The notes beneath the pieces were generated by a model. It saw only the letters and a list, made by a program, of their open reading frames with translations, was not told the origin of the DNA and did no database searches. The position numbers and the translations under genes are program-made. Positions 20,000 through 27,434 of a stretch of 33,481 bases of DNA are shown here, one piece after another. Every line of letters begins with the position of its first letter. Position 1 is the stretch's first letter. The stretch comes from Candidatus Sabulitectum sp. (GTDB lineage: Bacteria; Fermentibacterota; Fermentibacteria; Fermentibacterales; JCC-6): the NCBI GenBank assembly GCA_023145375.1, contig JAGLDY010000002.1, positions 1 to 33,481 on the forward strand, read 5' to 3'.

Positions 20000-21003
20000 C
20001 AAAAGATCTTTACGAGATCCTTGGAGTTGGTGAAGGCTCTTCAGCAGATGAGCTGCGAAAAGCATACAGGGATCTGGCTAAAAAGAATCACCCTGATGCA
20101 AACCCTGATGATCCGGCTGCCGAGGAGAGATTCAAAAGAATATCCGACGCCTACGATATCCTTGGTAATCCTGAGAAGCGTGAGCAGTATGATCTCATGC
20201 GCAAAGGAGGCCACGACCCTTTTTCGGGTGGTGGTGGCGGAGAAGGTTTTGGAGACCTGAGCGATATTCTAAGATCCATGTTCGGCGGTGGCGGTGGAAA
20301 TCCATTCGGGGCTGGCAGAGGCAGGGCTGCTTCCCGGGGAGTATCTCAGGTTGAGATCGAAATACCCTTTGTAACAGCGGCCAGGGGCGGGACAGTTCAG
20401 AAAACTCTCCGTCTTCCTGTAACATGTCACAAATGCAACGGAGCAGGAGGTTCTGGACGGGAGACATGTGCCAGTTGCGGAGGTGCTGGAAGGATTTCCA
20501 GCGGGCATGGACTTTTCTCCACCATGCACCCCTGTGCTAATTGCGGAGGCAGAGGGTATACTCTCAAAACAAAGTGCACCACTTGCGGCGGGGCTGGAGA
20601 GATTAATAGCAACGAGAAGGTTTCTCTGAGCATTCCTCCCGGTGCCGGAGATGGGATGACCCTTAGAACCTCCATCGGGGGAAATACCGTCCTTGTGCGG
20701 TTACGTGTAAAGAAGGACAGGTTTTTTACCAGGCAGGGCAGGGATCTTTTCTGCAGCGTTACGGTTAGTGCTGCTCAGGCAGTTCTTGGCACATCCTTGA
20801 TGGTAAGAACTCTTGACGGGAAGGTCAAACTGAAGATCAAACCGGGGACACAGCCTGGAACCATTCTCAGGATGAGGGGCAAGGGAGTGGTACACAATGG
20901 AGTCACCGGTGATCAGCTGGTTACTGTTGTGGTGAAGCTTCCTGTGGATCTTACTGATGATCAGCATGCCCTTTGGACAAAAGTTAGAGAAGCCGGTTCT
21001 TAA
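19996..21003 (+). CDS. dnaJ: Chaperone DnaJ (type I Hsp40)
   Basis: DnaJ delivers clients to DnaK and stimulates its ATPase. The 335-residue protein has a J domain (about 4-68) with the essential HPD, a Gly/Phe-rich linker (about 74-110), four zinc motifs (CHKCNGAG, CASCGGAG, CANCGGRG, CTTCGGAG) and two C-terminal beta domains. All elements of a type I DnaJ are present although it is shorter than the usual 370-380 residues. Translation starts at TTG (19996), overlapping the grpE stop as TTGA; no other start is available close to the J domain. Confidence 0.96.
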   Translation: MTKDLYEILGVGEGSSADELRKAYRDLAKKNHPDANPDDPAAEERFKRISDAYDILGNPEKREQYDLMRKGGHDPFSGGGGGEGFGDLSDILRSMFGGGGGNPFGAGRGRAASRGVSQVEIEIPFVTAARGGTVQKTLRLPVTCHKCNGAGGSGRETCASCGGAGRISSGHGLFSTMHPCANCGGRGYTLKTKCTTCGGAGEINSNEKVSLSIPPGAGDGMTLRTSIGGNTVLVRLRVKKDRFFTRQGRDLFCSVTVSAAQAVLGTSLMVRTLDGKVKLKIKPGTQPGTILRMRGKGVVHNGVTGDQLVTVVVKLPVDLTDDQHALWTKVREAGS

Positions 21004-21018
21004 CTGATTGGAGATAAG

Positions 21019-21198
21019 TTGAACTACTCATACCTGATACTGGTTGTTATTGGTCTTATTCTCGCCATTCTTGGATTTATAAAGAACGGAAAAGCTCAGG
21101 GTAATACCCTGGGAGCTGCAATTCTTTTTTTGCTTGGCATTATTTCACTTACCCTTGGTATCCTGCTTACAAATGTACCGGGATTTTTCTCAGGATGA
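21019..21198 (+). CDS. Small two-helix membrane protein
   Basis: A 59-residue frame begins at TTG (21019), 15 bases after the dnaJ stop and directly preceded by TGGAGATAAG, a good ribosome site. It encodes two hydrophobic helices (about residues 4-20 and 32-50) joined by the polar hinge IKNGKAQGNTL, and ends at TGA 21196-21198. The ribosome site, the hydrophobic pattern and the operon position support a real gene. No family is recognised. Its end overlaps the convergent TPR-like gene by 9 bases. Confidence 0.72.
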   Translation: MNYSYLILVVIGLILAILGFIKNGKAQGNTLGAAILFLLGIISLTLGILLTNVPGFFSG

Positions 21199-21975
21199 TT
21201 CTTCAGAGGCAGTTACAAAACCCAGTCTCTTGAGTTTCGAGTAAAATGAGTCGAGGAGTGTATCTCCCGGATGCTTTTTTACTGCTTCTGCCACCATTTC
21301 GCCGGCTTCTTCGAATTTATCATCTTTCACTGCAGTTCTGATCCTGTCAGCCCAGAGTTGAGCTCCACTGTCTGTTTCTTCTTCCAGTCCAGCTTCTTTT
21401 TCTTCCTCTTCCCCGGAAGCAGGCTCACTTGCAGCTTCGATACTGCTGAGAAGCTCCTTGAGTCCTTCTGCAGCAGGTAACAGATCGAAGGCCTTTCTGG
21501 ATGCTGATATGGCTTTTTCAATATCCCCGGAAGAAACTTTTTTCAAACCGATCTTAACAAGATTTCCTGCCCTGATCCGGTTCTTAAGTTTCTGCAGTCT
21601 TTTCTCTGCTTCAGATGCTTCCGGGAAAAGTTTTAACGCTTTTTTAAGGTAAGCCAGCGCTTTGGCATTATTTCCCGAGGACAGAGCCTCATCTGATAGA
21701 TTGAAGAGTTTTTCAAGCTTTGCATCCATATCTGCAGTATTGTTCCTTTCAATGGTATTTTCCCGCCGTTGAACCGACGTATCTGGTGTACCAATATCTT
21801 CCTGTATGTCTGATCCGGTGCCGGTTCGTTCCATGGAAATAAGAACTTCTGTTATCAGTATTTCCCCGGGATCAACGGCCAATGCTTTTCTTATGGAGTC
21901 AAGAGCATGGTTTCTGTTGCCGTCAGCTGCGTACTGTTTTGCCTGAATGAGATGTGTCTTAACTCTATTCTTCAT
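21190..21975 (-). CDS. TPR-like helical repeat protein
   Basis: A soluble, charged protein of about 261 residues made of helical repeats. Three or four tetratricopeptide-like units can be seen: near the N-terminus (ALDSIRKALAVDP), in the middle (AKALAYLKKALKLFP and KAISASRKAFDLLP) and at the end (GEMVAEAVKKHPGD). A Glu-rich linker lies near residues 185-205. No signal peptide or catalytic motif is visible, so it is probably a cytoplasmic scaffold or adaptor of unknown partner. The frame also offers a GTG at 21987, but AAAGGG is better placed for the ATG at 21975. It is a single minus-strand gene between the dnaK operon and the carboxyltransferase gene. Confidence 0.8.
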   Translation of the reverse strand: MKNRVKTHLIQAKQYAADGNRNHALDSIRKALAVDPGEILITEVLISMERTGTGSDIQEDIGTPDTSVQRRENTIERNNTADMDAKLEKLFNLSDEALSSGNNAKALAYLKKALKLFPEASEAEKRLQKLKNRIRAGNLVKIGLKKVSSGDIEKAISASRKAFDLLPAAEGLKELLSSIEAASEPASGEEEEKEAGLEEETDSGAQLWADRIRTAVKDDKFEEAGEMVAEAVKKHPGDTLLDSFYSKLKRLGFVTASEESS

Positions 21976-22032
21976 ACTAAGGAACACCCTTTACTGTGAA
22001 CGCAACCTGAAAACAACTGGTTCAGTGCCATT

Positions 22033-22101
22033 ACTATACAAAAAATAACGCATGATACAGAACCACTGGTGTAACACTCCTCCACCTCGTTTCAATATAA
22101 T
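22033..22101. promoter_or_regulatory. Divergent promoter region, TPR-like gene and carboxyltransferase
   Basis: In the gap between the two genes, a TATAAT -10 lies at 22096-22101 facing the carboxyltransferase gene, with no good -35 box. Facing the other way, TATAGT (22038-22033, minus strand) could serve the TPR-like gene, again with a weak -35. Both assignments rest on the -10 boxes alone. Confidence 0.3.
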
Positions 22102-22152
22102 CCCCGACAGATAGTGGAGTAACCCCTCACTGATAACTTGGAAAGAGATGTA

Positions 22153-23880
22153 ATGTCAATAAAGAATTTCTTCCGGAGTTTGAAGCCGGCTCCAAGGATG
22201 GAGGCCGTGCCCCGTGATTCCGTTGAGTTTGTGGATTTGAGTCTTAGAGACGGTCAGCAGTCATTGCTTGCCACAAGAATGTCCACTGAGCAGGTACTCA
22301 GGCTCCTACCACTTATTCTGGATACCGGTGTAAACCTTCTTGAGGTCTGGGGTGGTGCCACCCTTGACAGTGCCATGAGATACCTTGGAGAGAATCCGTT
22401 CACCCGTCTGCAACAGATGAGTGAACTGGCTAAGCCGTACAATGCCGGTTTACGGGCTCTGTCCAGGGGGCAGAATCTGTTTGGATATGATCCGTATCCT
22501 GATGACATAGTCAGAGATTTCAACAGAGAGGCAGTAAAGGCCGGAGCTTCCGTAATGAGAATTTTTGATGCCTTGAATTACACACCCAATTTCAAAGCTG
22601 CCCTTGAAGGCGTAAATGAGGCTGGCGGTACTTTTGATGCTGCGGTCTGCTACACAACGGGCTCGCCATACAGTGTAGATCATTTCGTGAAGAAGTGTGT
22701 TGAACTTGAAAAAATGGGTGCTCACATGGTGACCGATAAGGACATGGCCGGGCTGAAGACGCCTGCAGATGCCTGGGAATACTACCGTGCCTTGAAGAAA
22801 ACTCTTACTGTACCTGTTGTTTCACATACCCACTGTACCCCTGGATACGGTCATATTTCAGCTGTAATTGCAATTCTCGCAGGTGTTGATAAGATAGATA
22901 CTGCTTTTCTTCCCCTTGCCGGTGGCTCATCCCATCCGTCCATTGAGATACTTTCATTGTTTGCGGAAGCTCTTGGTATTGATACCGGGCTGGATCTGTC
23001 AGATAAGGTTCTCAAGCCTATCCACAGTGAGATGTTCGCTGTGGTTGAACAGGTTGAAAAGGAATTTGATCTGAAAATACACAGATCCGTCTGGCCTGGG
23101 AGAGACAAGCTTATGCCTATGGTCAATGACATTCTCGACAATCTGGCAGAAGGAAAGATCGACAAGGCTCTTGAAGTAACACACAGCATGGAACAGGCAT
23201 GCGGTTTTCCCAAACCGAATATCGAGGTCCTTAATGCCCAGATCCCAGGCGGGATGTACAGTAACTTTGTTAACCAGCTTGCCCGGGATAAAAAATCTGA
23301 ATTTCTTGGAAGAGCTCTGGAAGCGGTTCAGGAGATCAGGCAGAAAGCCGGCTGGTGCCCTCTAGTTACTCCCACATCGCAGATAGTAGGAGTTAAAGCT
23401 TATTTCACAGCCATGGGGAAATCAGTGAATCCGGTTCAGTATTTCAACCTTATCGCAGGTTTTTACGGGAAGACCCCGTTCCAGATCGATCCCGATTACA
23501 GGGAAGAGGTCTGTGGATTCAGAGAAGAGAGAGAGTACGATTCTTCAGGTTTTAACAGGAGGATTCCGCAGGCATCGGGAACTGAACTTCCTCTTGCTGA
23601 GACCACGCATGAGAAATTGCTCTACTACCTTTTTCCGGACAGCTCCGGCAAAAGCTATCTTGAAGGACTGAGACAGGCTGAGTGGACTTCCGTTGCGCAG
23701 AAAAGAAGCAAGCGTGAGGAAGAGGAAAGAGAAGAGAGAAAGGTTCTTCTGGAGACAAATGCTTTGATGACAAGATTTGCTGATGACATGGATTCTCTTT
23801 CGGAGAAACTGGCCGGTGCAGTGGGGAACGGATATTCGTATACCCAGGACAGTTCCATGGATGAAATCACAGAGGAATAA
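22153..23880 (+). CDS. Biotin-dependent carboxyltransferase subunit, OadA/PycB/5S family
   Basis: A 575-residue enzyme that moves a carboxyl group between carboxybiotin and pyruvate/oxaloacetate. The TIM barrel (about 20-290) shows the metal- and substrate-binding DLSLRDGQQS, MRIFDALNY, the active-site lysine segment TDKDMAG, and the metal ligands SHTHCT. A conserved C-terminal carboxyltransferase domain follows (PGGMYSNFVNQL, VTPTSQIVG). The protein ends in a charged helix with no AMKM biotin site, so a separate biotin carrier is needed and is not in the window. It could be the alpha subunit of oxaloacetate decarboxylase, pyruvate carboxylase subunit B or the transcarboxylase 5S subunit; the sequence does not settle which. 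The ATG at 22153 is chosen over the upstream TTG. A strong terminator follows. Confidence 0.9.
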   Translation: MSIKNFFRSLKPAPRMEAVPRDSVEFVDLSLRDGQQSLLATRMSTEQVLRLLPLILDTGVNLLEVWGGATLDSAMRYLGENPFTRLQQMSELAKPYNAGLRALSRGQNLFGYDPYPDDIVRDFNREAVKAGASVMRIFDALNYTPNFKAALEGVNEAGGTFDAAVCYTTGSPYSVDHFVKKCVELEKMGAHMVTDKDMAGLKTPADAWEYYRALKKTLTVPVVSHTHCTPGYGHISAVIAILAGVDKIDTAFLPLAGGSSHPSIEILSLFAEALGIDTGLDLSDKVLKPIHSEMFAVVEQVEKEFDLKIHRSVWPGRDKLMPMVNDILDNLAEGKIDKALEVTHSMEQACGFPKPNIEVLNAQIPGGMYSNFVNQLARDKKSEFLGRALEAVQEIRQKAGWCPLVTPTSQIVGVKAYFTAMGKSVNPVQYFNLIAGFYGKTPFQIDPDYREEVCGFREEREYDSSGFNRRIPQASGTELPLAETTHEKLLYYLFPDSSGKSYLEGLRQAEWTSVAQKRSKREEEEREERKVLLETNALMTRFADDMDSLSEKLAGAVGNGYSYTQDSSMDEITEE

Positions 23881-23896
23881 GATTAGAGGGAATCTT

Positions 23897-23931
23897 GAAA
23901 ACCCGAAACCCTTTACCGGTTTCGGGTTTTC
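23897..23931 (+). terminator. Strong intrinsic terminator after the carboxyltransferase gene
   Basis: A perfect 14-pair stem is formed by 23897-23910 (GAAAACCCGAAACC) and 23918-23931, with a 7-base loop CTTTACC. The A/T-rich base of the stem and the following GTTTATAT give a U-rich end. The hairpin is symmetrical and could work from both directions. Confidence 0.92.
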
Positions 23932-23940
23932 GTTTATATA
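23912..23940 (+). promoter_or_regulatory. Putative metK promoter inside the upstream terminator
   Basis: TTTACC (23912-23917) lies in the terminator loop and is separated by 17 bases from TATATA (23935-23940). The predicted start, about 23947, falls just before the first base of the SAM-II aptamer, which supports the assignment. Confidence 0.55.
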
Positions 23941-23949
23941 ACCACGATA

Positions 23950-24003
23950 CGTGGATTGATTTAAGGTGTATTGCAACCACGCTAAAAAAAGTACTAAAAA
24001 ACC
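23950..24003 (+). promoter_or_regulatory. SAM-II riboswitch aptamer in the metK leader
   Basis: The layout matches the SAM-II fold. P1 is CGTGG (23950-23954) with CCACG (23977-23981). Its loop holds the conserved TGATTTAA (23957-23964) and GTATTGCAA (23968-23976). An A-rich joiner leads to CTAAAAA (23994-24000). The pseudoknot P2 pairs GGT (23965-23967) with ACC (24001-24003). In the classical aptamer the P2 strands are CC and GG, so both sides have changed while pairing is kept. The ligand is S-adenosylmethionine, the product of the downstream enzyme MetK. Confidence 0.9.
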
Positions 24004-24043
24004 GTCAGCCAAGACCTCGGGCCGTCGGATGACGGCCATTTTT
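24002..24043 (+). terminator. Riboswitch expression platform: antiterminator and terminator
   Basis: The terminator stem is GGCCGTC (24020-24026) with GACGGCC (24031-24037), a GGAT loop and then ATTTTT. An alternative pairing joins CCGTCAGCC (24002-24010) with GGATGACGG (24027-24035), 8 of 9 positions, and would destroy the terminator. C24002 and C24003 also form the 3' side of the aptamer pseudoknot, so SAM binding should block the antiterminator and stop transcription before metK. Confidence 0.82.
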
Positions 24044-24072
24044 GTTTACCCTGAAGAGGAGTAGAGACTACC

Positions 24073-25233
24073 ATGAGAAAGCTCTTTACAAGTGAATCCG
24101 TTTCGGAAGGACATCCTGATAAAATTTGTGATCAGATATCTGATGCAGTTCTTGATGCCCATCTTGCTCTTGACCCCAATGCACATGTTGCATGTGAGAC
24201 TCTTGTTACCACCAATTTCTGCCTCCTGGCCGGCGAAGTAAAAGCCAAGGGAGAAGTTGATTATGTGAAACTGGCCAAGGATACAATAAAGGATATTGGA
24301 TATACCCTTCCTGAGATCGGATTTCACTTTAAGAAGAATGACTATGAGATCAGACTTCACGCACAGTCAGTGGATATTGACAGTGGTGTTGTAACCCATG
24401 AAGGTGCAGGTGACCAGGGTATGATGTTTGGTTTTGCGTGTAACGAAACCAAGGCCCTTATGCCTTATCCTATTCATCTGTCACACCGGCTTCTTGAGCG
24501 TTTAAGCGAGGCTAGAAGAAATGGTGAGATCCAGTGGGCCAGGCCTGACGCAAAAAGTCAGGTTACTGTGGAGTACGAGAACGAAAAACCTGTGGGAATT
24601 TCAGAAATTCTAATGTCGGTTCATCATTCAGAGGATATCGGGAACGGGGCTATGAAAGAGGAGATCCGGAACAAGGTTATTGCCCCTGTGCTTGAGAACT
24701 TTTTGCCTTACCTTGAGTGGAGTGGTCGTTTTCTTTACAATCCCGCTGGAAAATTTGTTATCGGAGGCCCTGACGGCGATACCGGACTTACCGGTAGAAA
24801 AATAATCGTTGACACCTACGGTGGAATGGGTCGTCACGGCGGTGGTGCTTTCAGTGGCAAGGACAGTACAAAGGTTGACAGAAGTGCAGCTTACATGGCA
24901 AGATACATCGCAAAGAACATTGTTGCTTCCGGTGTAGCGGATCGATGCGAGATCCAGCTTGCTTACGCCATAGGCCAGCCGGAACCAGTGAGCGTCAGGG
25001 TGGATACTTTTGGAACCGAAAGGGTTGGGAATGTTTCTGAGATAGAGATGGCAGTGAAGGAAGTTTTCTCCCTTAAACCATATGAGATCATCAGCTCACT
25101 TGGTCTTATGAAGCCTATCTTCAGAAAAACAGCAACCTTCGGTCACTTTGGAAGAATTCCCGGTGATGATGGCAGTTTCAGCTGGGAGAAGACTGATAAG
25201 GCAGAGGAGCTCGCCTCAAGGTTGCTTAAATAG
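24073..25233 (+). CDS. metK: S-adenosylmethionine synthetase
   Basis: MetK makes S-adenosylmethionine from methionine and ATP. The 386-residue protein has the usual length and motifs: the N-terminal FTSESVSEGHPDKICDQISD, the ATP-site GAGDQGMMFG near residue 115, the P-loop-like GGPDGDTGLTGRKI, and DTYGG followed by GGGAFSGKD. GAGGAG precedes the ATG by 12 bases; a small GTAG-AGA-CTAC hairpin in between may shorten this distance. The gene is under a SAM-II riboswitch, so its product should repress it. It is followed after 14 bases by the EnvC-like gene and appears to head a six-gene operon. Confidence 0.98.
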   Translation: MRKLFTSESVSEGHPDKICDQISDAVLDAHLALDPNAHVACETLVTTNFCLLAGEVKAKGEVDYVKLAKDTIKDIGYTLPEIGFHFKKNDYEIRLHAQSVDIDSGVVTHEGAGDQGMMFGFACNETKALMPYPIHLSHRLLERLSEARRNGEIQWARPDAKSQVTVEYENEKPVGISEILMSVHHSEDIGNGAMKEEIRNKVIAPVLENFLPYLEWSGRFLYNPAGKFVIGGPDGDTGLTGRKIIVDTYGGMGRHGGGAFSGKDSTKVDRSAAYMARYIAKNIVASGVADRCEIQLAYAIGQPEPVSVRVDTFGTERVGNVSEIEMAVKEVFSLKPYEIISSLGLMKPIFRKTATFGHFGRIPGDDGSFSWEKTDKAEELASRLLK

Positions 25234-25247
25234 GAGGTTACCTTACC

Positions 25248-26369
25248 ATGGGCCATGCGGTTGCAGCCTTTGTTTGTATTCTTCTACTGGGTGATGCCGG
25301 CCTGGACAGTCTGGATATCAGGCTTGAACAGACCAGGGTTTATCTTGAGGAACTGGAAAACAGACAGGCTTCCAGCGAGGAGATACTTCTGGGGATCCAT
25401 GAACACCTGGGAGCAGCAAGAGGATATTACAATGAGCTCGCTGCCCGCGAGGTAAGAATAACCATGGACATTCAGAGCATTGACCAGCGCTGGTTCTTCA
25501 CGGATTCAGCCAGGGCAGAACTGGAGGCAGGTGTAGAGGATTACATCCTGTTTCTCTATTCCCATCGCAGGCTTGTTGAATCGTCTGTTCTCTTTGCTCC
25601 CGGTGGTGTGACCAAGTACTTGAGACGAATGTCCTTCATGGATCACCTGGCAGGAAGCGCAATAGAACGGATGCAGTATCTTGAGCAATCCGGCGATTCT
25701 CTTTCCCAGTATCGGGATTCTCTGGAGATCCTGGTTGAGGATGTCAGGGTTCTCAGACTTGAGATGGAAGAAGCCCAGCGGCGGATCTACCAGGAAGAAG
25801 AGAGGCAGACCCTTCTTCGCCAGAGCCTTGAGAGTGAGATCGTTGCAGCCAGAGATTCCGCAGAGGCTATGGCGCAGCGAAGACAGCAGCTTTCAGCATT
25901 TGTTACCACTGTCCAGTCCAGAGTATCAACAGCAGCAAGTCCCATAGGGGATGTTTCTTCTTCGGCTTATCTGGCAGTGAACCGTGGATCGGTGGACTGG
26001 CCCGTAAGAGGCTCTGTGATCAGAGGATTTGGCTTGGATCAGGATACAGTTTACGGTACAGAAACAGTAAGTGACGGGATCTCAATTGCAGTTGCGGGGA
26101 ATGCCGCCAGAGTTTCTACCATAGGTCCGGGAGAGATTATTTATGCCAGGGAGTATCTAAGTATGGGCAGAATGGTCATACTTGATCACCTTGATGGCTA
26201 TTACAGTATTTATGCTCATCTGGGAAGCCTTGAAGTTAACCGTGGCGAGACGGTTGCAGCAGGATCATTTCTCGGAATGACCGGCCCATTGCCGGGAGGA
26301 AGATCAGGGTGCTATCTTGAGATACGCCGAGGCGGCGATCCGGTGAATCCACTAGAGTATCTGGAGTAG
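25248..26369 (+). CDS. EnvC-like LytM factor with degenerate active site
   Basis: A 373-residue envelope protein. It has a short hydrophobic N-terminus (about 3-14, probable signal peptide), long coiled-coil segments (about 20-60 and 140-215) and a C-terminal LytM/M23-type domain (about 245-373). The order matches EnvC/NlpD-type activators of cell-wall amidases at the division site. The zinc ligands are lost: the HxGxD position reads SDGISI, and the HLHFEIR position reads GCYLEIR; only YAHL is kept. It is therefore expected to be non-enzymatic and to act as a regulator. No amidase gene is nearby. AGGAGG lies 11 bases before the ATG, right after metK. Confidence 0.85.
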   Translation: MGHAVAAFVCILLLGDAGLDSLDIRLEQTRVYLEELENRQASSEEILLGIHEHLGAARGYYNELAAREVRITMDIQSIDQRWFFTDSARAELEAGVEDYILFLYSHRRLVESSVLFAPGGVTKYLRRMSFMDHLAGSAIERMQYLEQSGDSLSQYRDSLEILVEDVRVLRLEMEEAQRRIYQEEERQTLLRQSLESEIVAARDSAEAMAQRRQQLSAFVTTVQSRVSTAASPIGDVSSSAYLAVNRGSVDWPVRGSVIRGFGLDQDTVYGTETVSDGISIAVAGNAARVSTIGPGEIIYAREYLSMGRMVILDHLDGYYSIYAHLGSLEVNRGETVAAGSFLGMTGPLPGGRSGCYLEIRRGGDPVNPLEYLE

Positions 26370-26371
26370 GA

Positions 26372-27433
26372 ATGGATTTGTTCTCATCCATTAAAGGACA
26401 GAAGCAGGCAAAAGATATTCTGTCATCAGCGGTGAACAGTAACAGGCTGGCTCATGCATATATACTTGCAGGTCCAGATGGAAGCGGCAGATTAACAGCT
26501 GCTCTTGATATGGCAAAAGCCAGGATCTGCCCTGAAGAGGAAAAGGGCTTTTGCGGTGAGTGCAGGCAGTGCAGGCAGATCGACTCTCTTGTTCATCCCG
26601 ATGTGAGGATCACTCTTCCAATGATGAAGACCACAAAGAATGAGGAAATTATTGACCTGTTCAAGGCCAGAGCCGATGATGGGATAACACCCCTTCGCTT
26701 CCCTGGGAATACCTACATTTCCATTGATCAGATGAGAGAAATGGGACACAGGTTGTCCAGGAAATCATTTGAAGGCCACGGATATGTGGAAATAATCTAC
26801 GATGCTCACCGTCTCAGGAGAGAGGCTGCCAATGCCATTCTTAAGACCCTGGAAGAACCTCCTGACGGTGCGCTTATTGTTCTTGTCACCTCCCGAGTGT
26901 CCGGTATGCTGCCAACTGTAAGATCAAGGGCACACACGGTAAGGTTCGGAAGACTGACAAATTCTGTGATAGAAGAGTTGCTTATGGAGAGAAAAGGGAT
27001 CTCCCGGGAAACAGCATCCAGGCTTGCGCTCTATTCCGATGGCCGTCCAGGTCTTGCCCTTATGCTCAGCGGTGAAAATGCAAAGGACCAGGGGCAGAGT
27101 GAGAAAGTATTTGATTTGATCTTCAATAGATCCATTGGGAATATGGAGCTTGTGGCAGAGGTGGACATACTTTCCAGAAAGCTCGGCAGAGAGGGAATGC
27201 TAGCCCTCTGCTCTGAAGTGACTGCATTGACCCATGACCTTAGAAGAGACTTTTCCGGAGCCAGACCGCTGAACAGAGAAGCTGTACCTGTCATAACCGG
27301 CGTGGATGATTTGGTTTACCAGAGGATGGAGATCCTCTTCCGGTTGTGTGAACAGAGACTCAGGGCCAATGTCTCACCCTCAATGGCATTTTCTGCAGCA
27401 GTGGTAGGTTCCAGAGATAGAAGAGGGCATTGA
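26372..27433 (+). CDS. holB: DNA polymerase III delta' subunit
   Basis: A clamp-loader subunit that helps place the sliding clamp on DNA. The 353-residue protein begins with FSSIKGQKQAKDIL, then AHAYILAGPDGSGR in the P-loop position, a zinc site of the CGECRQC...HPD type near residues 62-77, IIYDAHRLRREAANAILKTLEEPP and the sensor region LPTVRSRA. The P-loop lysine is arginine (R40), fitting the non-ATP-hydrolysing role of delta' in the complex. It lies directly before ricT and metG, an order also found in other phyla (holB-yaaT neighbourhood). GGAG precedes the ATG. Confidence 0.9.
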   Translation: MDLFSSIKGQKQAKDILSSAVNSNRLAHAYILAGPDGSGRLTAALDMAKARICPEEEKGFCGECRQCRQIDSLVHPDVRITLPMMKTTKNEEIIDLFKARADDGITPLRFPGNTYISIDQMREMGHRLSRKSFEGHGYVEIIYDAHRLRREAANAILKTLEEPPDGALIVLVTSRVSGMLPTVRSRAHTVRFGRLTNSVIEELLMERKGISRETASRLALYSDGRPGLALMLSGENAKDQGQSEKVFDLIFNRSIGNMELVAEVDILSRKLGREGMLALCSEVTALTHDLRRDFSGARPLNREAVPVITGVDDLVYQRMEILFRLCEQRLRANVSPSMAFSAAVVGSRDRRGH

Positions 27434-27434
27434 A

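Noticed and set aside
23942-23954. Hairpin CCACG-ATA-CGTGG just before the SAM-II aptamer, a possible anti-P1 element
   Set aside because: The predicted transcription start (about 23947) lies inside it, so the left arm is probably not in the RNA. It would matter only if transcription starts further upstream.
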